DNA from: a virus
IMG/VR virus record: IMGVR_UViG_3300027777_000001
Span: 1 to 64,000 of that record
Strand: one strand, 5' to 3'
Length of the DNA: 64,000 bases
Positions 19,285-28,904 of this stretch are shown piece after piece (position 1 is the stretch's first letter; the number at the start of each line of letters is the position of its first letter). The notes under the pieces were generated by a model. That model was not told where the DNA came from. It saw nothing but the letters and a program-made list of their open reading frames with translations, and searched no databases. The position numbers and the translations under genes were made by a program.

Positions 19285-20013
19285 TTACGCGTAATAGGCG
19301 TGTAAGTGGTTCAAGGCTAATTGCATATTGTTGTCCATGTAGGTCTCTTTAGTATCGAAGAGTCCTAATGGGCCACGTAGCCTTTCGTTGACTGTGTCTT
19401 TGGTGAGCTTGCACTGGAAGACATACTTGAATCCAAGTGCTTGCTCTTCAGGGGTAATGGTCAACATACTCGAGGAGTAGTCTTTCAGAACTTTGAGCTG
19501 CACCTTCTTAGAGGCAATGACGACAGAGAAGTAACTCTCGATACCATTGTTCTTTAAAGAGCCTTTCACAGGAACCTTAGTTTCCATAATCATCTCGCCC
19601 TCATTGAGGGTGTCAGCGGTATGGGCTGTAAAGATCACGTTCTTTGTAGACTTGGCTACGTACTGTTGCATCAGGTTCTTGAAGTATTGGGAGAACTGAC
19701 CCCAAGCCTGCATCGTGTTAGCTGCACCGTTGACGTAGACCGACTCGTACATATCCATGAGAAAGGTCACACTATCGACAATGATTGTGTGGATCTCTGG
19801 CTTACTCTCAGCAGACTCAAATGCTTCATACACCTGCAATGGGTCTGTGATGACGTACTCTTTGAACTTGGATCGGAAGGGAAGCTTCTTACCAGATTCA
19901 CAGTTCAGATACATCACCCCTTCTGGATTGGCTAGATCCATGAAAGAGGCTGACTTACCTGTAGCGGATTTCCCGCACAGTAAAACTAAGTGGTCGTTAA
20001 ATTGAGTTGCCAC
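19285..20013 (-). CDS. RecA/Sak4-like P-loop ATPase (N4 gp44-like)
   Basis: A 242-residue ATPase with Walker A at the N-terminus (LLCGKSATGKSASF) and a Walker B-like IIVDSVTFLMD about residue 75; the middle part TKNVIFTAHTADT resembles the sensor strand of RecA-fold proteins (Sak4 type). Located directly upstream of the SSB gene, it probably acts in recombination-dependent replication or strand annealing with SSB. The C-terminal part binds nothing I can name. Confidence 0.75.
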   Translation of the reverse strand: MATQFNDHLVLLCGKSATGKSASFMDLANPEGVMYLNCESGKKLPFRSKFKEYVITDPLQVYEAFESAESKPEIHTIIVDSVTFLMDMYESVYVNGAANTMQAWGQFSQYFKNLMQQYVAKSTKNVIFTAHTADTLNEGEMIMETKVPVKGSLKNNGIESYFSVVIASKKVQLKVLKDYSSSMLTITPEEQALGFKYVFQCKLTKDTVNERLRGPLGLFDTKETYMDNNMQLALNHLHAYYA

Positions 20014-20052
20014 TAATGGACTCCTTTATAAAAGTGTTTGTATGCCACGCAC

Positions 20053-22236
20053 CTAGCGCTTGGAAAGCGCCTTCATGGTTGTCATCATGATGGTTCCGAT
20101 GATCTCTGCTTCAGGTAACTTGTCAGGGATCTTGTCGTTCAGTGCCATCACTCGAGTGCGAATCTCTTCATGGTCATAGTTGTCATCGACCAAGATCAAA
20201 GCAAAACGCAGCAACATATTGTTACGATTCCCATCGCCAATGTTGTTGATGACCCAACGCTCCAAGTTATCCATGGATTGCTGAGAGTCGTATTTAGCCT
20301 TGTATTCCTCATTTCTTGAAGTCTTAGGAATGAAGGGCAGGGCATCTAACACTTCACCATCGTTGTACTCATAGCTCCCGTTATGGGCGAGCCACTTGCG
20401 AGAACGCTGGTTGGTGGCAGTGTCTACAGCGAACGGCAACCATTGGTAGATATGCGTCATAAAACTCTTATAGTCCTTAGCATCAAGGGCTAGTTTGTAG
20501 TTAATTGGCATAATGATTCTGAATCGGTTTTCCTGATCCGTGTGACGCTTGGTGGTATGGAGTAAGAATTTGTAATCCTTGAGAGTCTCCTTAGCGGCTT
20601 TTATACTGACGCTTCCTTCTACGTCTAAGACCACCAAGTTAAATCCTGGGATTGCATTCTCTTCATTCCTGTACCCACCCGTTAGATGGTGAGATACCCA
20701 ATGCAAGCCTTGGTGTTGGGTCAACACATGGAGCTGATCAAAGGGTGCGTACTCTGCACAGTAATCAGTAGTGATATCTGTGGAGTAACCCACAACCATC
20801 TTATTAATATCAGTCTCTTTGAGAGTCTCGCCACGAAAGAACTCGATTCCATCAGAGATTGTTTTCTTGATGATGATGTTGTTCCGGTAGCCATGAGAAA
20901 TAGCTAAGGACATCATCTCAGCTCTAGCAGGGGCTGTCCCTTTATAGAAGGGCAAGTCTTCCACTAAATCTGCTTGGGTTGCATCACAACGAATGTTGGC
21001 TAAATGCTTAGCCAGTTTCATATGATTACGATCCCGAGTGAGCATCTTGTTAAAGGCTTCACCAGATTCTTCAGCCAACTTGATTGCGTTATGGATATGG
21101 TCTGGTGTGACCGAAGGAGATTCATCTACAAAGGCATAGGCTCCTGCAAGCTTTAAGACTTTGAAATAGCGATGATAAAGTTCATGGGCATGAGACTCTT
21201 GGTTGTCGCTGTACTCTGCAGATTCCCGTTCACATTTTTGCTTGTATTCAATCAACAAGATACTAGTCTCTCTCGAGATAGTCAGGTTGCGATACATATG
21301 GATTGGATCAGCAAGGTTTTCAAATATCTCAGAAATTTGATCAATGAGTGCATCATTCGCTGGGCTAGTTTGACGATCGTAGACTTCCTCAGGCGTGAGT
21401 TGATTTTGTGAATCAATACGTGGCGAGGAGCCAAAGAAACACCGTCTTGCATAGCCTGTATCTAATAGTGAGACAAAGCCTTCCTCAGTCTTACCACCAT
21501 CAAACAATCGATTAGGTACACCAAACAACAACATATTGGTAGGCGTACGATCTGCGATCTCTTCGTTCCGAGATTTGACTGCTGTTTCTAAGCGCAACCT
21601 TGGATCCATTAAACCAAGGTCATAGAGCTCTAAGAAAGAGGCCATGGCTTCGGTTTCATTAAGAAGGTGCGAACCAATCTCATCAATCTGTAGATTGACT
21701 GAACCCGCTTTAGCCATTAACAAGATGTGACGCATCTGGTCAATACCTGCACCCGTTGCTTTGTTAAAGCTAAATAGAAACTTACCGCAGGCTTTGTATT
21801 CAGCCTGTACTTTCAGAAGGGAATCGTCAAAATCAATTCCATCTCTTGCAGCACGATACAAAGCGAGCTTGTTAAGATTGGCTTCTGCTACTTGGGGTAG
21901 GGTTTTTTCTAAGAAGCGAGTTTTAAACTTACCCAAAATATCATTCTTCATAATATTGCAGGACTTGGTTTTCCCCGTACCTGAGGGGCCAAGAGCTAAG
22001 GCAAACATACTGACGGGAAGATCTCCATTACCTTTGGTGGCAATGTTGATTCGCATCTGTGCTGCTGCCATACAGAAGAAATACCCAACAATGACTCGAA
22101 AGAATAATCGGTTTGGATTATCCGTCTTGTCGCATAGCAAGGTAACTAACTTCTCAGCCATGGGATGAAAGGTCATCTGATCAGGCGGCAGTAACATCGG
22201 AATGCGTGGTGCTACAGGTGCAAGGTTAGGTAGCAT
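20053..22236 (-). CDS. Fused P-loop ATPase and primase-like replication protein
   Basis: A 727-residue protein. The N-terminal half has Walker A LGPSGTGKTKS (about residues 85-95) and Walker B-like NLQIDEIGSHLL, with TPTNMLLFGVPN as a sensor-like segment, recalling DUF3987-type ATPases. The C-terminal half has LVVLDVEGS, LLHTTKRHTD and RFRIIMPI, which resemble motifs I-III of archaeo-eukaryotic-type primases (D-x-E, sxH-like, then a final strand). It would be a helicase/primase-like protein. N4 has replication genes of this kind (gp42/gp43 region), but I cannot assign the exact counterpart. Confidence 0.65.
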   Translation of the reverse strand: MLPNLAPVAPRIPMLLPPDQMTFHPMAEKLVTLLCDKTDNPNRLFFRVIVGYFFCMAAAQMRINIATKGNGDLPVSMFALALGPSGTGKTKSCNIMKNDILGKFKTRFLEKTLPQVAEANLNKLALYRAARDGIDFDDSLLKVQAEYKACGKFLFSFNKATGAGIDQMRHILLMAKAGSVNLQIDEIGSHLLNETEAMASFLELYDLGLMDPRLRLETAVKSRNEEIADRTPTNMLLFGVPNRLFDGGKTEEGFVSLLDTGYARRCFFGSSPRIDSQNQLTPEEVYDRQTSPANDALIDQISEIFENLADPIHMYRNLTISRETSILLIEYKQKCERESAEYSDNQESHAHELYHRYFKVLKLAGAYAFVDESPSVTPDHIHNAIKLAEESGEAFNKMLTRDRNHMKLAKHLANIRCDATQADLVEDLPFYKGTAPARAEMMSLAISHGYRNNIIIKKTISDGIEFFRGETLKETDINKMVVGYSTDITTDYCAEYAPFDQLHVLTQHQGLHWVSHHLTGGYRNEENAIPGFNLVVLDVEGSVSIKAAKETLKDYKFLLHTTKRHTDQENRFRIIMPINYKLALDAKDYKSFMTHIYQWLPFAVDTATNQRSRKWLAHNGSYEYNDGEVLDALPFIPKTSRNEEYKAKYDSQQSMDNLERWVINNIGDGNRNNMLLRFALILVDDNYDHEEIRTRVMALNDKIPDKLPEAEIIGTIMMTTMKALSKR

Positions 22237-22245
22237 TAAAGCTCC

Positions 22246-23229
22246 TTATAGAATGAGATCACCCTGAGCAATCAGGGCATCTTTTTGTGTACATACAGGG
22301 AAGGCTTGGCAATACTTGCAAGCCGTGACTTGACCAGGGACTTCTTTAACAATGCCCACACTTTTGTCTTCGATGTACATGAGCATGGCATCTTGGTAAG
22401 AAGTGAAATTTTTAGTGCTGCGAGTAGTCTTTGCTGGATTCTTGTAATACTTAAATACAGCTTCGCTTCGCCACAGATCTTCATCTGAGCACTGAGGAAT
22501 CTCATCCTCATCAGCATCCCAATATTGTTCAATCTTGTGGAGCTTGCCTCGCACAAATGCGTCTGTTTCACTAACAGTCTTTAAATCTAAGACTCGAGTG
22601 AGGATGTCATTTTGTGGGTAGGTTGGATCAGCCTTGGCTTTATGGGGTTCCCAGTTTTTAAATAGGAACTGAATCGCCATCTGATCTTCGGTAATGATGT
22701 CTGGCCTGAGCCAACGATAGATACTTCCTTGCAGGATGTAATTCGTATCGTTCGTATGTTTCATTGCAGTGTAGGTTTTGGTAGATTTGAAATCCTCTAC
22801 TCGTCCATCACCTACGAAGTCAAACTTACCTGATACGGTATATTTGCCGACTTGTTTATGTCCCCGTTGCTCGAGATACACAGGGATACAACCCTCAAAG
22901 AGATCATCATTACTTGGATTGATACGGACTCGATCAATTACCTTTAAGGGGAATCCTAGAGACTGCATCGCTGAGTGATGGTTGGTTAGCCAAGCACGCT
23001 CAATAGCGTCATGGATCGCTGAGCCAATGCGAGATGGTGCCATGCGTCTAAGATCCACAATCGAATCTGTAACAGGAACTCGAGCACCTAGGATGATCTG
23101 ACGTAAGGGTTTGATGAGGGTGGTAGCCGAGATCGTATTAGGATCTGGGTTGTAGTCATAGTTATCTGTGGCAAGGAATACCGCTAGTGATAGCGGCACC
23201 TCACTCACATTGGAGTAAAGCTGGGTCAT
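22246..23229 (-). CDS. PD-(D/E)XK nuclease with C-terminal cysteine cluster (Cas4/RecB-like)
   Basis: A 327-residue nuclease. Motifs in order: IGSAIHDAIERAW (the His/Glu of RecB/Cas4 motif I), GKFDFVGDGRVEDFKSTKTY (D...E-D-F-K catalytic core), LQGSIYRW (QxxxY motif) and a C-terminal cluster CKYCQAFPVC which, with an upstream Cys, could hold an iron-sulfur cluster. It probably resects DNA ends in phage recombination or replication. It lies upstream of the ATPase/primase gene, 9 bases apart. Confidence 0.8.
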   Translation of the reverse strand: MTQLYSNVSEVPLSLAVFLATDNYDYNPDPNTISATTLIKPLRQIILGARVPVTDSIVDLRRMAPSRIGSAIHDAIERAWLTNHHSAMQSLGFPLKVIDRVRINPSNDDLFEGCIPVYLEQRGHKQVGKYTVSGKFDFVGDGRVEDFKSTKTYTAMKHTNDTNYILQGSIYRWLRPDIITEDQMAIQFLFKNWEPHKAKADPTYPQNDILTRVLDLKTVSETDAFVRGKLHKIEQYWDADEDEIPQCSDEDLWRSEAVFKYYKNPAKTTRSTKNFTSYQDAMLMYIEDKSVGIVKEVPGQVTACKYCQAFPVCTQKDALIAQGDLIL

Positions 23230-23588
23230 TGGGTGTCCTTGCGTTGACTGTCATTGAGGTGAAGCCAACGGGTTAACGAATCCCGAGCTTCTTTGATATT
23301 TGTGTAGGTGGATTGCCCAACAGTAAGGACTCCGGATAAAAGGAGTAATTTGCTGGCGTGGTGTAAGCAGCCTGAAAAATCTTGGATTTGAAATAAGTGA
23401 TGTACGGCGAATACATCTACTTCTGTCATATCCCCCACATCCCTGTAATAGGCTGGGTAGCGTGCTGAAAGACTTCGCTCTGAGAGCGTTTCATCTGCGT
23501 TAGCAGTGTTCTCTAGGCAGGTAGTGCAGAAGTCATTGGGTGGTGTTACAGGTGTAGTACAACCCATCGATTTGCATCTGGTGGTCAT
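23226..23588 (-). CDS. DUF3310-like protein with N-terminal zinc-binding cysteines
   Basis: About 120 residues from ATG 23588 (MTTRCKSMG); a longer frame to 23705 would run into the nrdA gene and is less likely. The N-terminus has CKSMGC...CTTC, a possible zinc ribbon. The C-terminal part (DMTEVDVFAVHHLFQ, GCLHHASKLLLLSG, NIKEARDSLTRWLHL) follows the layout of DUF3310, a small phage helical domain often found by nucleotide metabolism genes. Its stop overlaps the nuclease start. Confidence 0.6.
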   Translation of the reverse strand: MTTRCKSMGCTTPVTPPNDFCTTCLENTANADETLSERSLSARYPAYYRDVGDMTEVDVFAVHHLFQIQDFSGCLHHASKLLLLSGVLTVGQSTYTNIKEARDSLTRWLHLNDSQRKDTQ

Positions 23589-23683
23589 TAGTGTCCCGGC
23601 GTCTTGGACGCTGTGTGGAGAGATCAGAATCGACCTCTCCCTTTGTTGTGCATACAAGCTCACGGAGTGAGCCTGTTTACTAA

Positions 23684-25411
23684 CTATGCTGCACAAGCAA
23701 TGCATTCATCTTTAACTACCACCCCGCTTCGGGAATAGATGTAATACTGACTCAAACAGTTTGGATCTAATAGAACAAGCGTCATTAGCTCGGCAATCAG
23801 ATCCTCGCTTCCATCCTCAGGCACATAGAAATTCAGTGACTGACCTTGGCAGGTATGGAGTTGGCGTTGGGATGCATGGCGTAGAAGAATCTTTTGATCC
23901 ATCTCGAATGCATTTAGAAAGACTAGTTTCTCTTCAGCGTTAAGCCAGAGAACGTGCTGCACACTTCCCAAGTGATCGATGATGTCTTGGATCGTGGCTT
24001 CGTTATAAACACCCTTGGTTTTCATCAGCTCATAAATGATGGGGGTGATTCGACGAAGCTCTCCAACTGAGGAGCCTGCATCAAAGACCATACCGGGGTC
24101 TGGGAACCACGATTCACTCACACCACCCATAAGTAGGGCTGTGGTCTTGGTCGGTGCATAGGCGGTTCTATGGGTGTTCCTGACCCCATAACCCACGCAC
24201 CATTCAGGCTCACCATGAAATCTGGCTAACCATTCACTAGCCTCAAGAGATTGAGTTTGAATATGTCGAGCCATCTCGGTAGACAAGAACTGGGCTTCTA
24301 GTCCGATGTAAGGTATGCCCTTGGCTTGGAGGTAGGTATGAAAACCCATTGCTCCTAGACCCACTGCACGACCTTTGATGGTGAACTCTCGAACCTTCTC
24401 CATGCCAGGGATATTTGCACTGGCTTGGATAAACTCTGAGCATAGGCAGTCTAGGAAGACCGTTGCTATAAACACAGAGTCTGTCTTTTTAATCCTGTCC
24501 CAATGCACTAGGTTCAGTGAGGACAGGATGCAAGAGTAAGTAAGCTCTTCGCTCGAGTGAAGCATGATCTCAGTACACAGGTTCGTAGCAACAATCTCTA
24601 AGCCATGGTCTTTGTACATCTGAGGACGATGACGGTTAGCCTTGTCTACGCAGAAGATATAACCCTTGCCTGTGATGAGCTTGACGTAGAGAGCCTTGGT
24701 GAATCGCTCCCGTGCTTCTGGATCATCGGCTAAGAGACGTTCGATAAACGTGTCTCGAACCACCCAGCCATAGTTACGACCATTGGGTTCAGCCACAAGT
24801 TTATCGATAGCTTCATGCCAGTCAGGGTGTTCAATGTCTAGGTAAGCTGCGAAGCTTCCACGACGATTCCCACCTTGGCTGATCTTGCTGGCGCAGGTAA
24901 AGAAGTCTTCGATAACTTCTACAGGGCCATTAGCAAAGCCACCATGACTAATAGGAGTGCCCCTAGCTCGAATGGAGGAGAACTCTCCACTGGTTCCAAA
25001 CGCTTGCTTAGATAGGAGCGCAGTCTCACGTAGGTTTGAATAAAAAGAGTCAACATCGTCTTCTACCTTTTGTCCAGAACATGAAACCATGAGGCCTCGA
25101 GTGGTGCCTGTGTTAGACAGTGCTGGTGAAGCTGGAGATAAGACCCCATCCCAGAGCTCACGAAAGAATCTCCCTTCCCAGAGTTCTTCCTCACCCACCA
25201 TATGGCGAGCCAGAGTCTTAGCAATAGTCTGGTGTCGGCCTTTGACTGCGGCCTCACCAACGACTGCGTACTTACTCTTAAACATCTGCCAGCCTTGGGT
25301 TGAATACCAGAGAGGTAAGTCACCCTTGGCTTGTAGTTCTTTACGTTCAATGCTTAGTCGTTCAAACTTATGAAGTGTTGCGGGATCTAGCCCTGTTGGA
25401 TCAAATGACAT
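23684..25411 (-). CDS. nrdA: Ribonucleotide reductase large (alpha) subunit, short form
   Basis: A 575-residue class I ribonucleotide reductase catalytic subunit that makes dNDPs for phage DNA synthesis. It shows the N-x-C-x-E active site (NLCTE), the paired redox cysteines (MVSCSG and YSCILSSLN), the substrate/helical barrel sequences (SPASPALSNTG, GNRRGSFAAYL, GLGAMGFHTYLQ) and a C-terminal CIAC thioredoxin/glutaredoxin-accessible pair. It is far shorter than E. coli NrdA (about 760) and begins near the barrel; no N-terminal ATP-cone is visible, so overall dATP feedback inhibition is probably absent. It starts 10 bases inside the end of nrdB. Confidence 0.92.
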   Translation of the reverse strand: MSFDPTGLDPATLHKFERLSIERKELQAKGDLPLWYSTQGWQMFKSKYAVVGEAAVKGRHQTIAKTLARHMVGEEELWEGRFFRELWDGVLSPASPALSNTGTTRGLMVSCSGQKVEDDVDSFYSNLRETALLSKQAFGTSGEFSSIRARGTPISHGGFANGPVEVIEDFFTCASKISQGGNRRGSFAAYLDIEHPDWHEAIDKLVAEPNGRNYGWVVRDTFIERLLADDPEARERFTKALYVKLITGKGYIFCVDKANRHRPQMYKDHGLEIVATNLCTEIMLHSSEELTYSCILSSLNLVHWDRIKKTDSVFIATVFLDCLCSEFIQASANIPGMEKVREFTIKGRAVGLGAMGFHTYLQAKGIPYIGLEAQFLSTEMARHIQTQSLEASEWLARFHGEPEWCVGYGVRNTHRTAYAPTKTTALLMGGVSESWFPDPGMVFDAGSSVGELRRITPIIYELMKTKGVYNEATIQDIIDHLGSVQHVLWLNAEEKLVFLNAFEMDQKILLRHASQRQLHTCQGQSLNFYVPEDGSEDLIAELMTLVLLDPNCLSQYYIYSRSGVVVKDECIACAA

Positions 25412-26423
25412 CAGCGAGTTCCTTCCTGAAAGTTAGACGGTGCTTAGCCCAATTACGGCTGTACTGAAGTTGGGTGGCTGCAAAGAAGTCTGGGACTTTC
25501 ACAGAAGACAGTTGTTGGTAGAACCAGTTGGAGATGACACCATTGGTGTGATCAAACATAGGTGGCATCTCTAAGCGACCCAAGACCACATTGATTCGAT
25601 CCTCTAAGAAGTGGTTGAGTTCTTCCTTAGTCACGACTCGATTACCTGGGATCTCAAAGAGCAGATCATTGATTCGACGTTCATGGTCAGTCACGGTCTG
25701 AGCCATTTCCCAGATCTTGTCGTTCAGTAAGACGTTATCTAGAAGGCTGTGATTACCCTCTGACTTACGCTCAGCTTTGCACTGGCGATGCAGGTTGGCA
25801 GAAGCGATGGAATGAAAGTTCTCATCCTTAGCTGAGCCATCGATTCCAGCTACAAAGTGAGGGATCAGGTTGAACCCTCGACTGTTGAAACCTTTGAAGT
25901 ATCCAAAGGCTGTGAACAACACAGCACCTTCAAGGAAGGCTAGAGCTGCTGTGACTTCTAATGGATTGTTACTTCCAGCAAAGCTCTTAATGAAGTCAAT
26001 CCGATCTGAAAGGATTGGGTCTTTTTTCCATTGGGTGTAGAACTCATCGGTAGCGTTACCCATGACTTCATTGCCCAAGTTATAGAAAGGAGCGTGGCTG
26101 CCCAACTCTACGTTTGCAAAGCACGCACACATCCTTTGGATCTCTGGACGAGGAAAGAGTCGGGCAATCCTGTTACCCCACATCTCTTCGCCACCGATCA
26201 TCAGCTCATATTGGGTTAGAACAGATTGAGCTGTTAATACCCCATGACGCTCAGATTCGTTTAGCCCTACACGAAAGTCCTGCTCATCGTCCTCGACACC
26301 TAACTCCTCAGCAGGCCAGAAGATGGCTTGTTGGGAGATTGCCATTTCAGTAGCCCACGGGTATCGGGCAACATAAGAATCTGTGGGAGATTCTATTTGG
26401 CTTGGATAGATTGTTTTATTCAT
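25401..26423 (-). CDS. nrdB: Ribonucleotide reductase small (beta) subunit
   Basis: A 340-residue ferritin-like radical subunit partner of NrdA. Metal-binding carboxylates and histidines are recognisable in FRVGLNESERHG, NVELGSHAPFYNL (the Tyr here is the candidate radical residue), LAFLEGAVLFTAFG and KDENFHSIASANL. It is encoded directly upstream of nrdA with an 11-base overlap and downstream of thyX, giving a thyX-nrdB-nrdA nucleotide cassette. Confidence 0.9.
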   Translation of the reverse strand: MNKTIYPSQIESPTDSYVARYPWATEMAISQQAIFWPAEELGVEDDEQDFRVGLNESERHGVLTAQSVLTQYELMIGGEEMWGNRIARLFPRPEIQRMCACFANVELGSHAPFYNLGNEVMGNATDEFYTQWKKDPILSDRIDFIKSFAGSNNPLEVTAALAFLEGAVLFTAFGYFKGFNSRGFNLIPHFVAGIDGSAKDENFHSIASANLHRQCKAERKSEGNHSLLDNVLLNDKIWEMAQTVTDHERRINDLLFEIPGNRVVTKEELNHFLEDRINVVLGRLEMPPMFDHTNGVISNWFYQQLSSVKVPDFFAATQLQYSRNWAKHRLTFRKELADVI

Positions 26424-26453
26424 ACTGCTCCTTTAGATTATTGGGTTTATTTA

Positions 26454-27191
26454 TTAATACTGTCCCTGAGTGAGGGCGTGCCAACTCACGGGATATAAAG
26501 GAGCAATAATCTCGCCTACTGAATAGGCAAGTTCTTGAATCTCTCTTTGAGCGTGGGAGTCAGTACGTTGATTAAAGAAATTAGCAAATGCGTACAGAGA
26601 ACCAGTCCAGAGCCAATTAACTTCCGTACCTTGAGGTAGGATTAATCTGGCTTGTTCTGGACAAATACCGTCTAGGATCATTTGGCTATATAGAATCAAA
26701 CTGGTTTCACAATGAGATTCATACATTTTTAAATGCCAATCACTTTGAGGGTGTATACCTGCGCTACCTTGTTTAACTGACTCGGCAGCTTGTCGAAAAT
26801 GGGTAGGAATATATATCTCTGGAGTCGAGGAAATATACCTACGACTTTCCTCAGATTCCACAAAGCCAATCTTGTGTTTAAAGGCTTGTCTAGCTATGGG
26901 AACAGGGGCTTGCATACGGATGGAGATGTGTGGATGCCCGAATGGAACCCAGTGTTCTGGGATCGATCTGAGGTACACAGCGAGCTTTCTAGCCTCGCCT
27001 TGATCATCGGTATTAACCATTTGATCAATTAATCCTTCCCAATCACCTGAAGCCATCCCTCTGGCTAGGAATCGGATTAAGTTGTTATTCTGTTTTTCTG
27101 TGAAGTTCTCAGCTAGATTAGCGAAGCTTTGCCTAGCAAAGTTAGCGACGTCGGAGTCGCTGAGATAATGATTTTGATACGTTGCTTTCAT
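26454..27191 (-). CDS. thyX: Flavin-dependent thymidylate synthase
   Basis: A 245-residue ThyX, which methylates dUMP to dTMP using FAD and methylenetetrahydrofolate. The region WVPFGHPHISIRMQAPVPIARQ and the motif that follows (RQAFKHKIGFVESEESRRY, a degenerate RHRxxSxNExSxRY ThyX signature) identify the family. It is the first gene of the leftward replication/nucleotide operon, with about 90 bases of possible leader before it containing two inverted repeats. Confidence 0.85.
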   Translation of the reverse strand: MKATYQNHYLSDSDVANFARQSFANLAENFTEKQNNNLIRFLARGMASGDWEGLIDQMVNTDDQGEARKLAVYLRSIPEHWVPFGHPHISIRMQAPVPIARQAFKHKIGFVESEESRRYISSTPEIYIPTHFRQAAESVKQGSAGIHPQSDWHLKMYESHCETSLILYSQMILDGICPEQARLILPQGTEVNWLWTGSLYAFANFFNQRTDSHAQREIQELAYSVGEIIAPLYPVSWHALTQGQY

Positions 27192-27244
27192 GGAATTTGC
27201 TCTTGAAGATAATGCTTTGGATTATTATCGAGCGAGGTTTATTG

Positions 27245-27304
27245 TATATCTATTAATATAAACAGATATACTCTATTAATCGCACAAAGCGTTCGCGGAG
27301 CGAA
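27245..27304. promoter_or_regulatory. Divergent control region with GGA-loop hairpin
   Basis: Between thyX (leftward) and the fibre gene (rightward). TATATCT (27245-27251) is complementary to AGATATA (27264-27270). A second hairpin TTCGC-GGA-GCGAA (27292-27304) has a 5-bp stem and 3-base loop, the geometry of N4 vRNAP promoters, whose template strand carries a GGA loop. If the + strand is template, it would drive thyX-nrdB-nrdA. The same loop also supplies the GGAG ribosome site for the + strand ATG at 27309, so a translational role is equally possible. Confidence 0.45.
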
Positions 27305-27308
27305 GCTA

Positions 27309-28904
27309 ATGATTAGTCAGGGCATGGTTTGTGGTACAGGTTTAAGTAATCAACCTAAACCCGGAGACCCTAGTAATTATTCAATTCTGAGAGCCAGTCC
27401 CACATTTGGTGGGATTCATGTCTCTTGGACATTCCCTTTGCTTAATCCATTTGCAGTCGCTCATACCCTGTTATATCGGGGAACGAACGCTGACTTTAAT
27501 AATGCAGCTGAATTATCTGTAGTCGCTGGAAGTTCTTATTTAGATCAATTCTCTGGTGGGGATCCAGTTCTTTATTATTATTGGATTAAGTTTGTCTCAG
27601 TCAATGGAACCTATGGGGATGTAATAGGCCCAGCCTCTTGTTGGGCTAATCCCACGGTCGATAGCATTATGGAGTTACTCACCGATAGGATTGATAACGG
27701 AGTCTTAGCTCGGGCTTTAAAGGGTGAAATCGAACGCATTACATTCCTAGCTGATGGGTTGACGCAAGAGGTTACCTACCGTCAAGAAGAGGATGCAACG
27801 CTTGCTCACGCCTATAACGGGCTTCAAGCCAGCTTTGATCAGACTGTGTCTTTGGTACTCACTGAGACCAATCTAAGGTCTACAGCAGATAGTTCCTTGG
27901 CTCAGCAGATCACCACAGTTCAATCTCAATTGGGGGATAACTTAGCCAGTGTTCAGCAATTGATGCAGACCAATGTTCAAGTGATCAACGGGAAGCTTGT
28001 TTCCATCGGTGCTCTCTATACGGTCAAGCTTTCGGTTAATGGTTTGGTAGGTGGGTTTGGAGCCTATAACGATGGACGGACTGTTGAGGCTGGATTTGAT
28101 GTAGATCTGTTCTGGATTGGTCGAACACAGGCTGATAAACGTAAGCCTTTTATTATTAATGATGGTATTGTTTATATTGATAATGCCATGATTCATCAGC
28201 TAACGGCTGACAAGATTGATACCCGTAACCTCACGGTTAAAGATAATTCAGGCAATGTCATCCTTGGTTCTGGGATTTCACTCAATCCTACTTACGCTGC
28301 TGATGGAACTCGCAATTCCGATTTGACCTCCAGTATTGCTAGTGCAGCACAACGAGCAATCTGGGCAAATGTATCGGGAGCTAATCGCCCTGAAGATAAT
28401 GCAACATGGGGGGCTGACTTCGATAGGAATATGAAGGGCAAGATCCATGCTGGCAATATCTGGACGTATATAGATGCTGCAGTCATTGGTGGAGCGTTTA
28501 TTGGGGATGCTGCCATTTCCAATGCCAAGATTGGTAATGCCGAAATATCTACTCTCAAAATTCAAGGTAATGCAGTGAGTTTTGGTGCATCAATTGGTTT
28601 AGGTGGGGCGGCAGACTTCGGTACCTCTGTTGGAGGCACATTAGTAGTTATTGGTTATTCAGACGGATCTAACAGCGAATCAAATCTAGTAATTAATACT
28701 GACGCTGGGGGAAAGGGGGTTGCTCCGGGTGCCCCTATTATAATTTTTTATGATGATGGGTACATTCATGGGCAATATGTTGATCATTGGGGGCCATGTA
28801 CGTGTGTAGCCTCTTTTAATATGGGCCCTGGAAATCATCATATTGAATTTTCACAAGATAATAATAGAGGTGGGCAAGCAATGTGGATGTTCTTCCAACG
28901 ATGA
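27309..28904 (+). CDS. Tail tip/fibre protein with DUF1983 (lambda J C-terminal-like) region
   Basis: A 531-residue protein. Residues about 25-110 look like a fibronectin III-type domain (GIHVSWTFPLLNPF, YYYWIKFVSVNGTYG). A coiled, Gln/Thr-rich segment follows, then a region typical of DUF1983 at the end of lambda J-type proteins (GALYTVKLSVNGLVGGFGAYN, FIINDGIVYIDNAMI). It is expected to take part in receptor binding or baseplate attachment. ATG 27309 is preceded by GGAG at 8 bases. First gene of the tail module. Confidence 0.75.
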   Translation: MISQGMVCGTGLSNQPKPGDPSNYSILRASPTFGGIHVSWTFPLLNPFAVAHTLLYRGTNADFNNAAELSVVAGSSYLDQFSGGDPVLYYYWIKFVSVNGTYGDVIGPASCWANPTVDSIMELLTDRIDNGVLARALKGEIERITFLADGLTQEVTYRQEEDATLAHAYNGLQASFDQTVSLVLTETNLRSTADSSLAQQITTVQSQLGDNLASVQQLMQTNVQVINGKLVSIGALYTVKLSVNGLVGGFGAYNDGRTVEAGFDVDLFWIGRTQADKRKPFIINDGIVYIDNAMIHQLTADKIDTRNLTVKDNSGNVILGSGISLNPTYAADGTRNSDLTSSIASAAQRAIWANVSGANRPEDNATWGADFDRNMKGKIHAGNIWTYIDAAVIGGAFIGDAAISNAKIGNAEISTLKIQGNAVSFGASIGLGGAADFGTSVGGTLVVIGYSDGSNSESNLVINTDAGGKGVAPGAPIIIFYDDGYIHGQYVDHWGPCTCVASFNMGPGNHHIEFSQDNNRGGQAMWMFFQR

